Shown here piece by piece: positions 36,420 to 46,354 of a stretch of DNA of 64,000 nucleotides. A program made the position numbers and the translations under genes. Source of the stretch: Pseudomonas sp. Bout1 (GTDB lineage Bacteria > Pseudomonadota > Gammaproteobacteria > Pseudomonadales > Pseudomonadaceae); NCBI RefSeq assembly GCF_034314165.1, contig NZ_JAVIWK010000001.1, positions 2,061,001 to 2,125,000 on the forward strand, read 5' to 3'. The notes below the pieces were generated by a model, which was not told where the DNA came from, made no database searches, and saw only the letters and a program-made list of their open reading frames with translations. Position 1 is the stretch's first letter, and the number at the start of each line of letters is the position of its first letter.

Positions 36420-37784
36420 TCAGAGCCCGGTCAACATTGCATCCGCCGGCGCATTGGCGCGGTCTTGCGCCGTCAGTTGGAAGTACACGAATCCCACCAG
36501 CATGAAGCCCAGGAAAATCAGGCCGATCAACGCGTTGAACCACGCCATCGCTACCAGGCACACCACCGCCAGTACCAGTGCAATCCCAGGCACAATCGGA
36601 TAGCCCGGTGCGCGGAAGGTGCGCTCCAGCAGCGGCTCGGTTTTGCGCAGTTTGAACAAGCTGAGCATGCTCATGATGTACATGACGATGGCACCGAACA
36701 CCGCCATGGTGATCATTGCCGCGGTCAGGGTCATGCCGCCCAGGTTGATCAGCCCGTCGCTGTAGATGGCCGCGATACCGACGATGCCGCCGGCGATAAT
36801 TGCGCGGTGCGGCGTCTGGAAACGTGAGAGTTTGGCGAGAAAGGAGGGCAGGTAGCCCGCGCGAGCCAGGGCAAAGAACTGGCGGGAGTAGCCCAGGATG
36901 ATCCCGTGGAAGCTGGCCACCAAGCCGAACAGGCCGATCCACACCAGCATGTGCAGCCAGCCCGAGCTGTCACCAACCACGGTTTTCATGGCTTGGGGCA
37001 GCGGGTCGTTGATGTTCGACAGGGTGCGCCAATCGCCCACGCCGCCAGCAAAGAACATCACGCCCATGGCCAGTATCACCAGGGTCAGGATGCCGCTGAT
37101 GTAGGCCTTCGGAATGGTGCGCTTGGGATCTATCGCTTCTTCGGCGGCCATGGCGGCGCCTTCAATGGCAAGAAAAAACCAGATGGCGAACGGGATCGCA
37201 GCAAACATGCCGGCAATCGCTGGCGCGCCAAAGGTGTCGGAACCGGCCCAGCCATTCAGGGCGAAGTTGCTGAAGCTGAAGGCGGGGGCGACCACGCCCA
37301 TGAACACCAGCAGTTCGGCGACGGCGAGCACACACACCACCAATTCGAAGGTGGCGGCCAGCTTCACGCCAAGAATGTTCAGGCCCATGAAGACGATGTA
37401 GGCGCCGACGGCCGCGTGTTTCGGGTCCAGCGCCGGGAACTGCACATTCAGATACGCACCGATGGCCAGTGCGATGGCCGGCGGGGCGAACACGAATTCG
37501 ATCAGGGTTGCGAGCCCGGCAATCAAGCCGCCTTTCTCACCAAACGCCCGGCGGCTGTAGGCAAACGGGCCGCCAGCGTGAGGAATCGCGGTGGTCAGTT
37601 CGGTGAAACTGAATATAAAGCAGGTGTACATAGCGGCGACCATCAATGAGGTCACCAGAAAGCCCAGCGTTCCCGCCACGCCCCAGCCATAGCTCCAGCC
37701 GAAATATTCCCCGGAAATCACCAGCCCGACGGCGATACCCCACAAATGCAGGGTGCCCAAGGTGGGTTTGAGTTGTGTGTTCAT
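36420..37784 (-). CDS. APC-family amino acid permease, probably ethanolamine permease
   Basis: This 454-residue polytopic inner-membrane transporter has about twelve helices. It begins LGTLHLWGIAVGLVISGEYFGWSYGWGVAGT, the pattern of the ethanolamine permease group, with EEAIDPKRTIPKAYISGI typical of the APC superfamily. The likely role is uptake of ethanolamine as a carbon and nitrogen source, but other small amines or amino acids cannot be excluded. I chose the ATG at 37784 with AGGGAGA eight bases upstream. No eutB/eutC (ammonia-lyase) or aldehyde dehydrogenase is adjacent, so the catabolic genes would be elsewhere. Confidence 0.82.
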   Translation of the reverse strand: MNTQLKPTLGTLHLWGIAVGLVISGEYFGWSYGWGVAGTLGFLVTSLMVAAMYTCFIFSFTELTTAIPHAGGPFAYSRRAFGEKGGLIAGLATLIEFVFAPPAIALAIGAYLNVQFPALDPKHAAVGAYIVFMGLNILGVKLAATFELVVCVLAVAELLVFMGVVAPAFSFSNFALNGWAGSDTFGAPAIAGMFAAIPFAIWFFLAIEGAAMAAEEAIDPKRTIPKAYISGILTLVILAMGVMFFAGGVGDWRTLSNINDPLPQAMKTVVGDSSGWLHMLVWIGLFGLVASFHGIILGYSRQFFALARAGYLPSFLAKLSRFQTPHRAIIAGGIVGIAAIYSDGLINLGGMTLTAAMITMAVFGAIVMYIMSMLSLFKLRKTEPLLERTFRAPGYPIVPGIALVLAVVCLVAMAWFNALIGLIFLGFMLVGFVYFQLTAQDRANAPADAMLTGL

Positions 37785-37952
37785 CGTATTGCTCTCCCTG
37801 AACGGTTTGGAATGATTCAAGGTGTTGCAGCGGCCATGCCAGCACGCAGGGTGGTGTCGTAAAGGCGCTGAACTGTCGTATGGAGGATGGTTTGGCGTTT
37901 GAATTTATGCGGCTGCGCCCCAGATAAGGGCGGTAGTGCCTGGTCTGACGCC

Positions 37953-38036
37953 ATCGCGGGCAAGCCCGGCTCCCACACTCAACCGAGTTGCCACGGCTAA
38001 CTTCAATCAATGTGGGAGCCGGGCTTGCCCGCGATG
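37953..38036. repeat. REP-type inverted repeat pair
   Basis: ATCGCGGGCAAGCCCGGCTC at 37953 faces its complement, TGTGGGAGCCGGGCTTGCCC, from 38011, with 25-35 bases between. The arms are perfect over about 24 bases. It is located between the divergent permease and kdp genes. Confidence 0.85.
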
Positions 38037-38088
38037 AGGCCCCGCCAGCCACTGAAAATCCCTCTGTAAATCCCGCGTAAACCCACTC

Positions 38089-38139
38089 TTTACGCGCTCT
38101 TTACGCCCCACCCATACCGTCGCTCTCGTTCCTTTACGC
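38089..38139 (+). promoter_or_regulatory. Candidate KdpE operator: three TTTACGC direct repeats before kdpF
   Basis: TTTACGC occurs at 38089-38095, 38100-38106 and 38133-38139, spaced 11 and 33 bases, which is one and three helical turns. The second copy reads TTTACGCCCCACCC, resembling the E. coli kdp operator end (TTTACACCCCGCCC). The kdpF start is 58 bases after the last copy. The rest of the 412-base gap before kdpF holds the REP pair and no gene. Confidence 0.5.
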
Positions 38140-38196
38140 CACTCCTGCGGACAATCCCCCTACACGCGGCAGCCGCCGCACGACGGAGAAACTTCC

Positions 38197-38286
38197 ATGA
38201 GCGTTCTGGACGGGGTGTCACTGCTGTTGGCTGTGGCGCTGTTCATTTATCTGCTGGTTGCGCTGTTACGCGCGGATCGGAACTAG
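38197..38286 (+). CDS. kdpF: Potassium-transporting ATPase small subunit KdpF
   Basis: This 29-residue single-helix peptide (MSVLDGVSLLLAVALFIYLL, ending RADRN) stabilises the KdpFABC complex in the inner membrane. A GGAG SD precedes the ATG, and kdpA starts nine bases after the stop. Its size, hydrophobicity and position are those of KdpF. Confidence 0.93.
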   Translation: MSVLDGVSLLLAVALFIYLLVALLRADRN

Positions 38287-38295
38287 GAGCAGGCT

Positions 38296-39993
38296 ATGCA
38301 CAGTTATGACTATTGGCTGATCATCGCCTTCTTTGCCTTGGTGCTGATTCCGGCACCGGCCCTGGGGCGGTTTTACTACAAGGTAATGGAAGGGCAGCGC
38401 ACCTGGCTCACGCCGGTGTTCGGCCCGGTCGAGCGCGTTTGCTATCGCCTTTCGGGTGTCGACGCCGATCAGGAGCAAAGCTGGCAGAAGTATGCACTGG
38501 CCTTGCTTGCCTTCAACGTCGCAGGTTTCGTGCTGCTGTTCGCGTTTTTGCTGTTCCAGCAATACCTGCCGCTGAATCCGCAGAAACTACCGGGCCTGGA
38601 ATGGACCCTGGCGTTCAACACCGCTATCAGTTTCATGACCAACACCAACTGGCAGAACTACAGCGGTGAAGCCTCCCTGAGCTACCTCAGTCAGATGGCA
38701 GGCCTCACCGTGCAGAACTTTGTCAGTGCCGCCACCGGCCTTGCGGTGCTTGTCGCCTTTTGCCGTGGGATCGGTCGCAAATCCACCAAGACCCTGGGCA
38801 ACTTCTGGGTCGACATGACCCGCGCCACCCTCTACGGCCTGCTGCCGATGTGCCTGGTATTTGCGCTGTTCCTGGTCTGGCAGGGCGTGCCACAAACCTT
38901 CGCTCACTACGTGAACGCGGTGACCCTGCAGGGCGTTGACCAGGTGATTCCACTGGGCCCGGCGGCCAGCCAGATTGCGATCAAGCAATTGGGCACCAAC
39001 GGCGGCGGTTTCTTCGGTGTCAACTCGGCGCATCCGTTCGAAGACCCGACGGCCTGGGCCAACCTGTTTGAACTGGGCGCGATCATCCTGATTCCGGTCG
39101 CGCTGGTGTTCACCTTTGGCCACTACGTGAAAGACCTGCGTCAGAGCCGGGCGATCCTCGGTTGCATGTTTGCCTTGTTCCTGATCGGCGGTGCGACTGC
39201 GATGTGGGCCGAATATCAGCCCAACCCGTCGCTGAACAACCCGGCGGTTGAACAGGCCGCACCGCAGGAAGGTAAAGAGGCGCGCTTCGGCACCACCGGC
39301 ACCGTGTTGTGGTCGGTGGCTACCACCGCTGCGTCCAACGGTTCGGTCAACGGCATGCAAGACAGCCTCAACCCGCTGACCGGGATGGTCTCGCTGGTCA
39401 ACATGATGGTCGGTGAAGTGATCTTCGGCGGCGTCGGTGCCGGTATGTACGGCATGTTGCTCAACGTGTTGATCGCGGTGTTCCTCGCCGGCTTGATGAT
39501 TGGCCGCACACCGGAATACCTCGGTAAGAAACTTCAGGCCAAGGAAGTGCAACTGCTGGTCGTGACCCTGTTGGTAATGCCGGTTGGCACCCTGGTGCTG
39601 GGCGCCATCGCCGCCACCCTGCCTGGCCCGGCCGGTGCTATCAGCAACCCTGGCCCCCACGGTTTCAGCCAGTTGCTGTACGCCTACACCTCGGCCAGTG
39701 CCAACAACGGTTCGGCGTTCGGCGGTTTCAGCGCCAACACCACGTTCCACAACTTGATGATGAGCCTGTCGATGTTGCTTGGCCGCTTCGGCTACATCTT
39801 CCCGGTACTGGCCCTGGCCGGCAGCCTGGCGATGAAGAAAACCGCACCGATTGGCCAGAACAGCTTCCCGACCCACGGTGTGCTGTTCGTGACCCTGTTG
39901 ACCGTGACCATTTTGCTGGTGGGCGGCCTGACCTTCCTGCCGACGCTGGCACTGGGCCCGATTGCTGAACATCTGAGCATGGCTGCTTTTTAA
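38296..39993 (+). CDS. kdpA: Potassium-transporting ATPase, K+-binding subunit KdpA
   Basis: KdpA is the channel-like subunit that selects K+ and passes it to KdpB. The 565 residues form about ten membrane helices with four pore-loop repeats; the most visible selectivity loop is LGTNGGGFFGVNSAHPFE, and others are FMTNTNWQNYSGE, NGSVNGMQD and SANNGSAFGGF. The start is ATG at 38296 with AGGAGCAGG upstream. It is the second gene of the kdpFABC operon; kdpB begins about 24 bases after its stop. Confidence 0.97.
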   Translation: MHSYDYWLIIAFFALVLIPAPALGRFYYKVMEGQRTWLTPVFGPVERVCYRLSGVDADQEQSWQKYALALLAFNVAGFVLLFAFLLFQQYLPLNPQKLPGLEWTLAFNTAISFMTNTNWQNYSGEASLSYLSQMAGLTVQNFVSAATGLAVLVAFCRGIGRKSTKTLGNFWVDMTRATLYGLLPMCLVFALFLVWQGVPQTFAHYVNAVTLQGVDQVIPLGPAASQIAIKQLGTNGGGFFGVNSAHPFEDPTAWANLFELGAIILIPVALVFTFGHYVKDLRQSRAILGCMFALFLIGGATAMWAEYQPNPSLNNPAVEQAAPQEGKEARFGTTGTVLWSVATTAASNGSVNGMQDSLNPLTGMVSLVNMMVGEVIFGGVGAGMYGMLLNVLIAVFLAGLMIGRTPEYLGKKLQAKEVQLLVVTLLVMPVGTLVLGAIAATLPGPAGAISNPGPHGFSQLLYAYTSASANNGSAFGGFSANTTFHNLMMSLSMLLGRFGYIFPVLALAGSLAMKKTAPIGQNSFPTHGVLFVTLLTVTILLVGGLTFLPTLALGPIAEHLSMAAF

Positions 39994-40017
39994 ATGAAGA
40001 GCCTAGGGGATATGAAA

Positions 40018-42075
40018 ATGAACTTGCCTGCAAAAAACGCGGCTCCCGTGAAAACCCAGGAGCCTGCCAAAACCGCGATGTCGGCCCTGTGGCGCCCGGC
40101 GCTGGTCCAGGCGTTCGTCAAGCTGGATCCACGCCAGCTGCAACGCTCGCCGGTGATGTTGGTGGTCGAACTGACCGCCATCCTCACCACCGTTCTGTGC
40201 TTTGTGCCGGACGTCGCCGTACCCACCTACGTCTCGGTGCAAATCGCGGTATGGCTGTGGTTCACCGTGCTGTTCGCCAACTTCGCCGAAGCCTTGGCCG
40301 AAGGTCGCGGCAAGGCCCGCGCCGACAGCCTCAAGGCCGGCAGCGAAGGCCTCAGTGCGCGCCGCAAGGAAGGGGACGGCAGCTTCAAGGTCGTGCCGGC
40401 CACCAGCCTGCGCAAAGGTGATGTGGTGCGTGTGGCCGCCGGGGAAATGATCCCGGGTGACGGCGAAGTGATCGAAGGTATTGCCGCAGTCAACGAAGCG
40501 GCGATTACCGGCGAATCCGCGCCGGTCATTCGTGAGTCCGGCGGCGACCGCTCGGCGGTCACCGGCAACACCCGCCTGGTTTCGGACTGGTTGATGATCC
40601 GCATCACTGCCAACCCGGGCGAGTCGACCCTGGACCGCATGATCGCCCTGGTGGAAGGCGCCAAGCGCCAGAAAACCCCCAACGAAGTGGCGCTGGACAT
40701 CCTGCTGATCGGCCTGACGCTGATCTTCCTGCTGGTGGTGGTGACCCTGCAACCGTTCGCCCACTTCGCCAATGGCAGCCTGCCGCTGGTGTTCTTGGTG
40801 GCGCTGCTGGTCACGCTGATTCCGACCACCATCGGCGGCCTGTTATCCGCGATTGGTATTGCCGGTATGGACCGCCTGGTGCGCCTCAACGTGATCGCCA
40901 AATCCGGGCGCGCGGTGGAAGCGGCAGGGGACGTGCACGTGCTGTTGCTGGACAAGACCGGCACCATCACCTTCGGTAACCGTCGGTGCACCAACGTGAT
41001 CGCTGCGCCCGGCGTCAGCGGCAAGGACCTTGCCGAGGGCGCGCTGCTGGCGTCCCTGGCGGACGACACGGCCGAAGGCAAATCCATCGTCGAGTACCTG
41101 CGTGGCCTGCATCCGCAAGCCGAGCCGTCGGCGGATGAACTGACCTGCGTACCGTTCAGCGCGGAAACCCGCCTGTCCGGCGTCGACTACCAGGGCCGTG
41201 TGTTCCGTAAAGGCGCCGTGGATTCTCTGCTGGCGTTCATCGGCCTGCAACGCCGCGACCTGCAACCGGCGCTGTCCCGGGAAATCGACAAGATCGCCCA
41301 GAGCGGCGGCACCCCGTTGCTGGTGTGTGCCGACGGCAAATTGCTCGGCGCGATCCACCTCAAGGACGTGGTCAAGCCCGGCATTCGCGAGCGTTTCGCC
41401 GAGCTGCGCAAGCTGGGGATCCGCACCGTGATGGTCACCGGCGACAACCCGCTGACCGCTGCTGCGATTGCCGCTGAAGCCGGTGTGGATGACGTGCTTG
41501 CCGAGGCCACTCCGGAGAAAAAACTCGCGCGTATTCGTCACGAACAGAACGACGGCCGCCTGGTTGCAATGTGCGGCGACGGTGCCAACGACGCCCCGGC
41601 GCTGGCCCAGGCCGACGTGGGCATGGCGATGAACGACGGCACGCAAGCCGCCCGTGAAGCGGCCAACATGGTCGACCTCGACAGCGACCCGACCAAACTG
41701 CTGGACGTGGTGCAGATCGGCAAGGAGTTGCTGGTGACGCGTGGCGCGCTGACGACGTTCTCCATCGCCAACGACGTGGCCAAGTACTTCGCGATTCTGC
41801 CGGCGCTGTTCGCCTCGATCTACCCGCAACTGGGTGTGCTCAACGTGATGCACCTGCAAAGCCCGCAGAGCGCGATCCTCTCGGCCATCGTGTTCAACGC
41901 ATTGATCATCGTGGTGCTGATCCCGCTGGCGCTGCGCGGTGTGCGGGTGCAGGCGGCGAGTGCCGCAGCGCTACTGCGTCGCAACCTGCTGATCTACGGC
42001 CTGGGCGGGATTCTGGTGCCGTTCGTGGGCATCAAGGCGATCGACATGCTGCTGACCGCGCTGCACCTGGTTTGA
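40018..42075 (+). CDS. kdpB: Potassium-transporting P-type ATPase subunit KdpB
   Basis: KdpB is the ATP-hydrolysing subunit of the K+ uptake pump. The 685-residue protein carries the actuator motif TGESAPV, the phosphorylated aspartate at about D312 in [13 protein letters not shown], the nucleotide-binding segment FSAETRLSG, and the hinge motif [17 protein letters not shown] prefer the ATG at 40018 ([10 protein letters not shown]) because AGGGGA lies seven bases upstream; ATGs at 39994 and 40012 are in frame but poorly spaced. It lies between kdpA and kdpC. Confidence 0.97.
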   Translation: MNLPAKNAAPVKTQEPAKTAMSALWRPALVQAFVKLDPRQLQRSPVMLVVELTAILTTVLCFVPDVAVPTYVSVQIAVWLWFTVLFANFAEALAEGRGKARADSLKAGSEGLSARRKEGDGSFKVVPATSLRKGDVVRVAAGEMIPGDGEVIEGIAAVNEAAITGESAPVIRESGGDRSAVTGNTRLVSDWLMIRITANPGESTLDRMIALVEGAKRQKTPNEVALDILLIGLTLIFLLVVVTLQPFAHFANGSLPLVFLVALLVTLIPTTIGGLLSAIGIAGMDRLVRLNVIAKSGRAVEAAGDVHVLLLDKTGTITFGNRRCTNVIAAPGVSGKDLAEGALLASLADDTAEGKSIVEYLRGLHPQAEPSADELTCVPFSAETRLSGVDYQGRVFRKGAVDSLLAFIGLQRRDLQPALSREIDKIAQSGGTPLLVCADGKLLGAIHLKDVVKPGIRERFAELRKLGIRTVMVTGDNPLTAAAIAAEAGVDDVLAEATPEKKLARIRHEQNDGRLVAMCGDGANDAPALAQADVGMAMNDGTQAAREAANMVDLDSDPTKLLDVVQIGKELLVTRGALTTFSIANDVAKYFAILPALFASIYPQLGVLNVMHLQSPQSAILSAIVFNALIIVVLIPLALRGVRVQAASAAALLRRNLLIYGLGGILVPFVGIKAIDMLLTALHLV

Positions 42076-42142
42076 ACCGATGCCTGTGGGTGCCGGCAAA
42101 CCGGTGCCTGCAAATTGCAATGACCGAATTGAGGAATTTGAA

Positions 42143-42688
42143 ATGTCCAACATAATCCGTCCGGCCCTGAGCCTGCTGGTGTTGATGACCCTGATCACCG
42201 GCGTGGCTTATCCCCTGGTTGTCACCGGCGTGGCGCAAGTCGCGTTTCCTGATCAAGCCAACGGCAGCCTGGTGCGCGATGCCAGTGGCAAGGTGCGTGG
42301 TTCGAGCCTGATCGCCCAGGATTTCACCGGCGACGGCTGGTTCCACCCGCGGTCATCTGCCGGTGCGTTTGCGACGGTTTCCAGCAGTGCCAGCAACCTC
42401 GGCCCAAGCAACCCGGCGTTGGCTACGCGTGTATTTGACGATGCCAACAAGCTGCTGGTACCTGGCCAGGGGCCGGTGCCGATGGCATTGTTGACTACCT
42501 CCGGCAGCGGTCTTGATCCACACTTGCCACCACAGGCGGTTGCCTATCAACTGGCTCGGGTGGCTGCTGCACGTAACCTGCCGGTGGCGACCCTGGAGCG
42601 CTTGATGGACGAGCACATCGAAAGCCCGTTGGTAGGGCCGCCGGTGGTGAACGTTTTGGCGTTGAACATGGCCTTGGAAAAGTTGTAA
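42143..42688 (+). CDS. kdpC: Potassium-transporting ATPase subunit KdpC
   Basis: KdpC is an accessory subunit with one N-terminal membrane helix ([21 protein letters not shown]) that assists KdpB. The 181 residues include the family segments [28 protein letters not shown] and [11 protein letters not shown] chose the ATG at 42143 with GAGGAA upstream; an open frame from 42080 would add a hydrophilic extension. It is the last subunit gene of the pump and is followed by a REP-like repeat and kdpD. Confidence 0.96.
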   Translation: MSNIIRPALSLLVLMTLITGVAYPLVVTGVAQVAFPDQANGSLVRDASGKVRGSSLIAQDFTGDGWFHPRSSAGAFATVSSSASNLGPSNPALATRVFDDANKLLVPGQGPVPMALLTTSGSGLDPHLPPQAVAYQLARVAAARNLPVATLERLMDEHIESPLVGPPVVNVLALNMALEKL

Positions 42689-42703
42689 GCAGTGGCGCCG
42701 CCA

Positions 42704-42797
42704 ATCGCGGGCAAGCCCGCTCCCACAGTTGATCTTTGTTGAACACAAAGTCTGGATTCACTGAAGATCAACTATGGGCGCCGGGCTTGCCCGCGAT
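42704..42797. repeat. REP-type inverted repeat between kdpC and kdpD
   Basis: ATCGCGGGCAAGCCCGCTCC at 42704 faces a diverged complement ending at 42797 (GGGCTTGCCCGCGAT). The pairing is extended inward by AGTTGATCTT/AAGATCAACT. It sits inside the kdp gene cluster, so it may separate expression of the pump from that of the sensor. Confidence 0.8.
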
Positions 42798-42844
42798 GAC
42801 GGCATCACTATCACCACATCAACACCTGAAGGAAGACTGCCCGC

Positions 42845-45496
42845 ATGAGCGACTCCGGCCGCGCCGATGCCCTGTTAGCCGATCTACCCCGGGACGGCCG
42901 TGGCCGGCTCAAAGTCTTCCTCGGCGCCGCCCCGGGCGTGGGCAAGACCTACGCCATGCTCCAGGCCGCCCACACTCAACTGCGCCAGGGCGTGCGGCTG
43001 ATCGCAGGCGTGGTGGAAACCCATGGCCGCGCCGAGACCGAAGCCTTGCTCAGTGGCCTGCCGCAACAGCCGCTGTTGCGCTGCGAATACCGTGGCGTGA
43101 TGCTCGAGGAAATGGACCTAGACGGCCTGCTTGCCGCCAAGCCCAAGCTGGTGCTGGTAGACGAACTGGCCCACAGCAACGCCCCCGGCAGCCGCCACGA
43201 AAAACGCTGGCAAGACATTCAGGAACTGCTGTCTGCCGGCATCAACGTCTTCACCACGGTCAATGTGCAGCACCTGGAAAGCCTCAACGACCAAGTGCGC
43301 GGCATCACTGGCGTGCAAGTGCGTGAGACCTTGCCCGACTGGGTCTTGCAGGAAGCCGATGAGCTGCTGCTGATCGACCTGCCATCCCGCGAATTGCTGG
43401 AGCGCCTGCGCGACGGCAAGGTCTATGTGCCGGAGCAGGCCCGCGCCGCCATCGATGCGTTCTTCACCCAGACCAACCTCATGGCCCTGCGCGAGTTGGC
43501 GATGCAAACCGCTGCGGCCCACGTCGACGATGACCTTGCCCAGGGTTATCGCCAATTGGGCCAGGCCGCGCCGGCTGTGCGTGGCCGATTGCTGGTCGGT
43601 GTGGACGGTGATGCCCAGGCCGAACGGCTGGTGCGTCATGCCAGCCGCGTGGCCCAGCGCCGGCATTTGCCGTGGAGCCTGGTGCATGTGGATAACGGCC
43701 GGGTGCGCGATGAACACTCGCGCCTGCGCCTGCAAAATGCCCAGCAACTGGCCGAACGCCTTGGCGGTGAAGTGGTGCTGCTGCGGGCGGGAGAGGTGGC
43801 GAAGACGCTGATCCAGCACGCCGCCGAGCGCCGCGCCAGCTTGATCCTGGTGGGGCAGTCGCGGCCGCGTTGGCATCGCACGGTGTTGGGTGGTGGCTTG
43901 GCGTCACGTTTGCTGCGCAATGCCCGTGGCCTGGAAATCAACGTCCTCGACAGCGATGAAGTGCCGGCCCCGCCCCGCTTGCCGGATGTGCGAGGGCTGG
44001 TGTGGTTTGACTATGCCCTGGCAGTGGGAGCGACCGTGATTGCGGCGGCGGTCGCCTGGGGGGTTGCCAGTGTTTTACCGTTGCCGAATATCTCGCTGGT
44101 GTTCCTTGCCGCCGTATTGCTGGTGGCGGTGCGCAGCAGTTTGGGCCCGGCGCTGGCGTGTGCGGCGTTATCGTTCTTGAGCTACGACTTCCTGTTTATC
44201 CCGCCGAATTTTTCCTTCGCGATCCAGCGCGAAGAGGACGTGCTGACGCTGTTGTTCTTCCTGCTGATGGCCGCGCTCACCGGCAACCTGGCCGCGCGCC
44301 AGCGTCGGCAGTTGCAGGCATTGCGCGACACCCAGGAAGAAACCAGCGAGTTGCTCGACCTGTCCCGCAAGCTCACCGCCGCGACGGATCGCCAGGCGGT
44401 AATCAGCGCGGCCGCGCATCACCTGGAAGGCTGGAGCGACCTGCAGTTGTGCCTGCTCAACCGCGACGGGCAGGGCGACTGGAAGGTCGAGACCGGCGGG
44501 CCGATCACCTTCACCGAAGCCGAACGCGCCGCCGCCGACTGGGCCTGGCAGCACGATCAACCGGCGGGCATGGGCACCGGCACCTTGCCGTTCGGGCGCT
44601 GGTGGTGGTGGCCGTTGTCCGGCGAAGAAGGCCCGCTGGGCCTGCTGGGCGTCAGCCCGAAACCCGGGCTCGAACTAAGCGGCCAGCGCCGTCGCCTGCT
44701 CACGGCCTTGAGCCAGCCCTTGGCCCAGGCCCTGGCCCGTGCGCAACTGGGCCAGGAACTGGAAGCGGCCCGCCTGCACGGCGAAACCGAGCAATTGCGC
44801 AGCGCGTTGCTGGCCTCGGTGTCCCACGATTTACGCACGCCGCTGACCTCCATGCGCGGCAGCATCGACAGCCTGCTGGCCCTCGGCGAGGCGATTGCGC
44901 TGGAGGATCGCCGGGAGTTGCTCGAAGGCACCCGCGATGAAGCCGAACGCCTGGATCGCTACATCCAGAACCTGCTGGACATGACTCGCCTGGGCCACGG
45001 CGCGCTGAAACTGGCACGGGATTGGGTCTCACCCGGCGACATCGTCGGCAGTTCCCTTGGCCGTCTGCGCGCAGTGCTGGCGCCGCTGCAAGTGACCACA
45101 GACGTGCCGCCCGAGTTGCCGTTACTGTACGTGCACGCAGCCTTGATCGAGCAAGCGCTGGTCAACGTACTGGAAAACGCCGCACGCTTCTCGCCGCCCC
45201 AAGGCCGCCTGAAACTCAGTGCCGGCGTGCTGGATAACCAGTTGTTTTTTGCCGTCGCCGATGAAGGCCCGGGCATTCCCGAGGAGGAGCGGGCGAAGAT
45301 TTTCGACATGTTCTACACCGCCGCCCGAGGTGATCGCGGCGGGCAGGGCACCGGGCTTGGCCTGGCGATCTGCCAGGGCATGGTCGGGGCGCACGGCGGG
45401 CATATCAGCGTGGCCGATGGCATTGAAGGCCGCGGCACCTGCATCACTTTATTCCTGCCATTGCAGGCCCAACCTGGCCTGGAAAGCGAACCTTGA
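42845..45496 (+). CDS. kdpD: Osmosensitive K+ channel histidine kinase KdpD
   Basis: KdpD is the inner-membrane sensor kinase for K+ limitation or osmotic stress. In its 883 residues the order is: KdpD N-terminal domain with a P-loop-like GAAPGVGKTYAML (about residues 27-40), a universal-stress-protein-like domain (about 245-370), four closely spaced membrane helices near 395-500, a GAF-like region, HisKA with the phosphorylated His at about H661 (SVSHDLRTPLTSM), and the ATPase domain (DEGPGIPEEE, GTGLGLAICQGMV). It lies upstream of and close to kdpE, with 37 bases between. Confidence 0.97.
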   Translation: MSDSGRADALLADLPRDGRGRLKVFLGAAPGVGKTYAMLQAAHTQLRQGVRLIAGVVETHGRAETEALLSGLPQQPLLRCEYRGVMLEEMDLDGLLAAKPKLVLVDELAHSNAPGSRHEKRWQDIQELLSAGINVFTTVNVQHLESLNDQVRGITGVQVRETLPDWVLQEADELLLIDLPSRELLERLRDGKVYVPEQARAAIDAFFTQTNLMALRELAMQTAAAHVDDDLAQGYRQLGQAAPAVRGRLLVGVDGDAQAERLVRHASRVAQRRHLPWSLVHVDNGRVRDEHSRLRLQNAQQLAERLGGEVVLLRAGEVAKTLIQHAAERRASLILVGQSRPRWHRTVLGGGLASRLLRNARGLEINVLDSDEVPAPPRLPDVRGLVWFDYALAVGATVIAAAVAWGVASVLPLPNISLVFLAAVLLVAVRSSLGPALACAALSFLSYDFLFIPPNFSFAIQREEDVLTLLFFLLMAALTGNLAARQRRQLQALRDTQEETSELLDLSRKLTAATDRQAVISAAAHHLEGWSDLQLCLLNRDGQGDWKVETGGPITFTEAERAAADWAWQHDQPAGMGTGTLPFGRWWWWPLSGEEGPLGLLGVSPKPGLELSGQRRRLLTALSQPLAQALARAQLGQELEAARLHGETEQLRSALLASVSHDLRTPLTSMRGSIDSLLALGEAIALEDRRELLEGTRDEAERLDRYIQNLLDMTRLGHGALKLARDWVSPGDIVGSSLGRLRAVLAPLQVTTDVPPELPLLYVHAALIEQALVNVLENAARFSPPQGRLKLSAGVLDNQLFFAVADEGPGIPEEERAKIFDMFYTAARGDRGGQGTGLGLAICQGMVGAHGGHISVADGIEGRGTCITLFLPLQAQPGLESEP

Positions 45497-45533
45497 GCTA
45501 CCCTCTTTTCTTCACGGATTTTGATTGGACACC

Positions 45534-46229
45534 ATGAGCCAGACTGCGACGATTTTGGTCATTGACGACGAACCGCAGATCCGCAAGTTCTTGCGTATCA
45601 GCCTGGCCTCCCAGGGCTACAAAGTGATCGAGGCCGGCACCGGCAACGAAGGCCTGGCCCAGGCCGCCTTGAGTAAACCGGACCTGCTGGTGCTCGACCT
45701 CGGCCTGCCGGACATGGACGGCCAGCAAGTGCTGCGCGAGTTTCGTGAGTGGTCCACGGTACCGGTGCTGGTGCTGTCGGTGCGGGCCAGCGAAGTGCAA
45801 AAGGTCGAGGCGCTGGATAACGGCGCCAATGACTATGTGACCAAGCCGTTTGGCATCCAGGAGTTTCTGGCGCGGGTGCGGGCGTTGCTGCGCCAGGCTC
45901 CGACGGGAGAAGCCCAGGAGGCCGCGTTGTGCTTCGGCCCGCTGACGGTCGACCTGGCCTACCGCCGCGTGCTGCTGGACGGTGTTGAAGTGGCGCTGAC
46001 CCGCAAGGAATACGCGGTGCTGGCACAACTGGCGCGCCACCCCGGGCGGGTGATTACCCAGCAGCAATTGCTCAAGGACATCTGGGGGCCGACCCATACC
46101 GAAGACAGCCATTACCTGCGGATTGTGGTCGGGCACCTGCGCCAGAAGCTGGCAGATGACCCGACTCAGCCGAGGTTTATCGTGACTGAGGCCGGGGTGG
46201 GCTATCGATTGTTAAATAACGAGTCCTGA
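45534..46229 (+). CDS. kdpE: Response regulator KdpE
   Basis: KdpE is an OmpR-type regulator that activates kdpFABC when phosphorylated by KdpD. The 231 residues comprise a receiver domain with phosphoacceptor Asp55 (LLVLDLGLPDMDG) and conserved Lys in YVTKPFG, then a C-terminal winged helix (LTRKEYAVLAQLARHPGRV, and the DNA-recognition region HYLRIVVGHLRQKL). I chose the ATG at 45534 (MSQTATILVIDDE); the TTG three codons earlier is less likely. Probable binding sites are the TTTACGC repeats before kdpF. Confidence 0.97.
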   Translation: MSQTATILVIDDEPQIRKFLRISLASQGYKVIEAGTGNEGLAQAALSKPDLLVLDLGLPDMDGQQVLREFREWSTVPVLVLSVRASEVQKVEALDNGANDYVTKPFGIQEFLARVRALLRQAPTGEAQEAALCFGPLTVDLAYRRVLLDGVEVALTRKEYAVLAQLARHPGRVITQQQLLKDIWGPTHTEDSHYLRIVVGHLRQKLADDPTQPRFIVTEAGVGYRLLNNES

Positions 46230-46233
46230 TTGT

Positions 46234-46348
46234 CCGTAGCAGCTGTCGAGCGCCAGCGAGGCTGCGTTGGACGCAACCCGGTGTTGTGCCAGTCTCGAAT
46301 CGGTGGTGAGGCCAACGCAGCCTCGCTGGCGCTCGACAGCTGCCACGG
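46234..46348. repeat. Inverted repeat with 37-bp arms between convergent kdpE and patatin gene
   Basis: Arms of 37 bases (46234-46270 and 46312-46348) differ at one position; the core is GTAGCAGCTGTCGAGCGCC. The 41-base centre is not symmetric. A single diverged half-copy occurs at 47894-47928. It looks like a dispersed intergenic palindrome family distinct from the REP sequences in the same window, and it can act as a folded transcript end for both genes. Confidence 0.85.
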
Positions 46349-46354
46349 GCACTC

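Noticed and set aside
38587..41859. Long minus-strand frames opposite kdpA and kdpB
   Set aside because: Compositionally typical antisense frames of high-GC genes; no recognisable domain.
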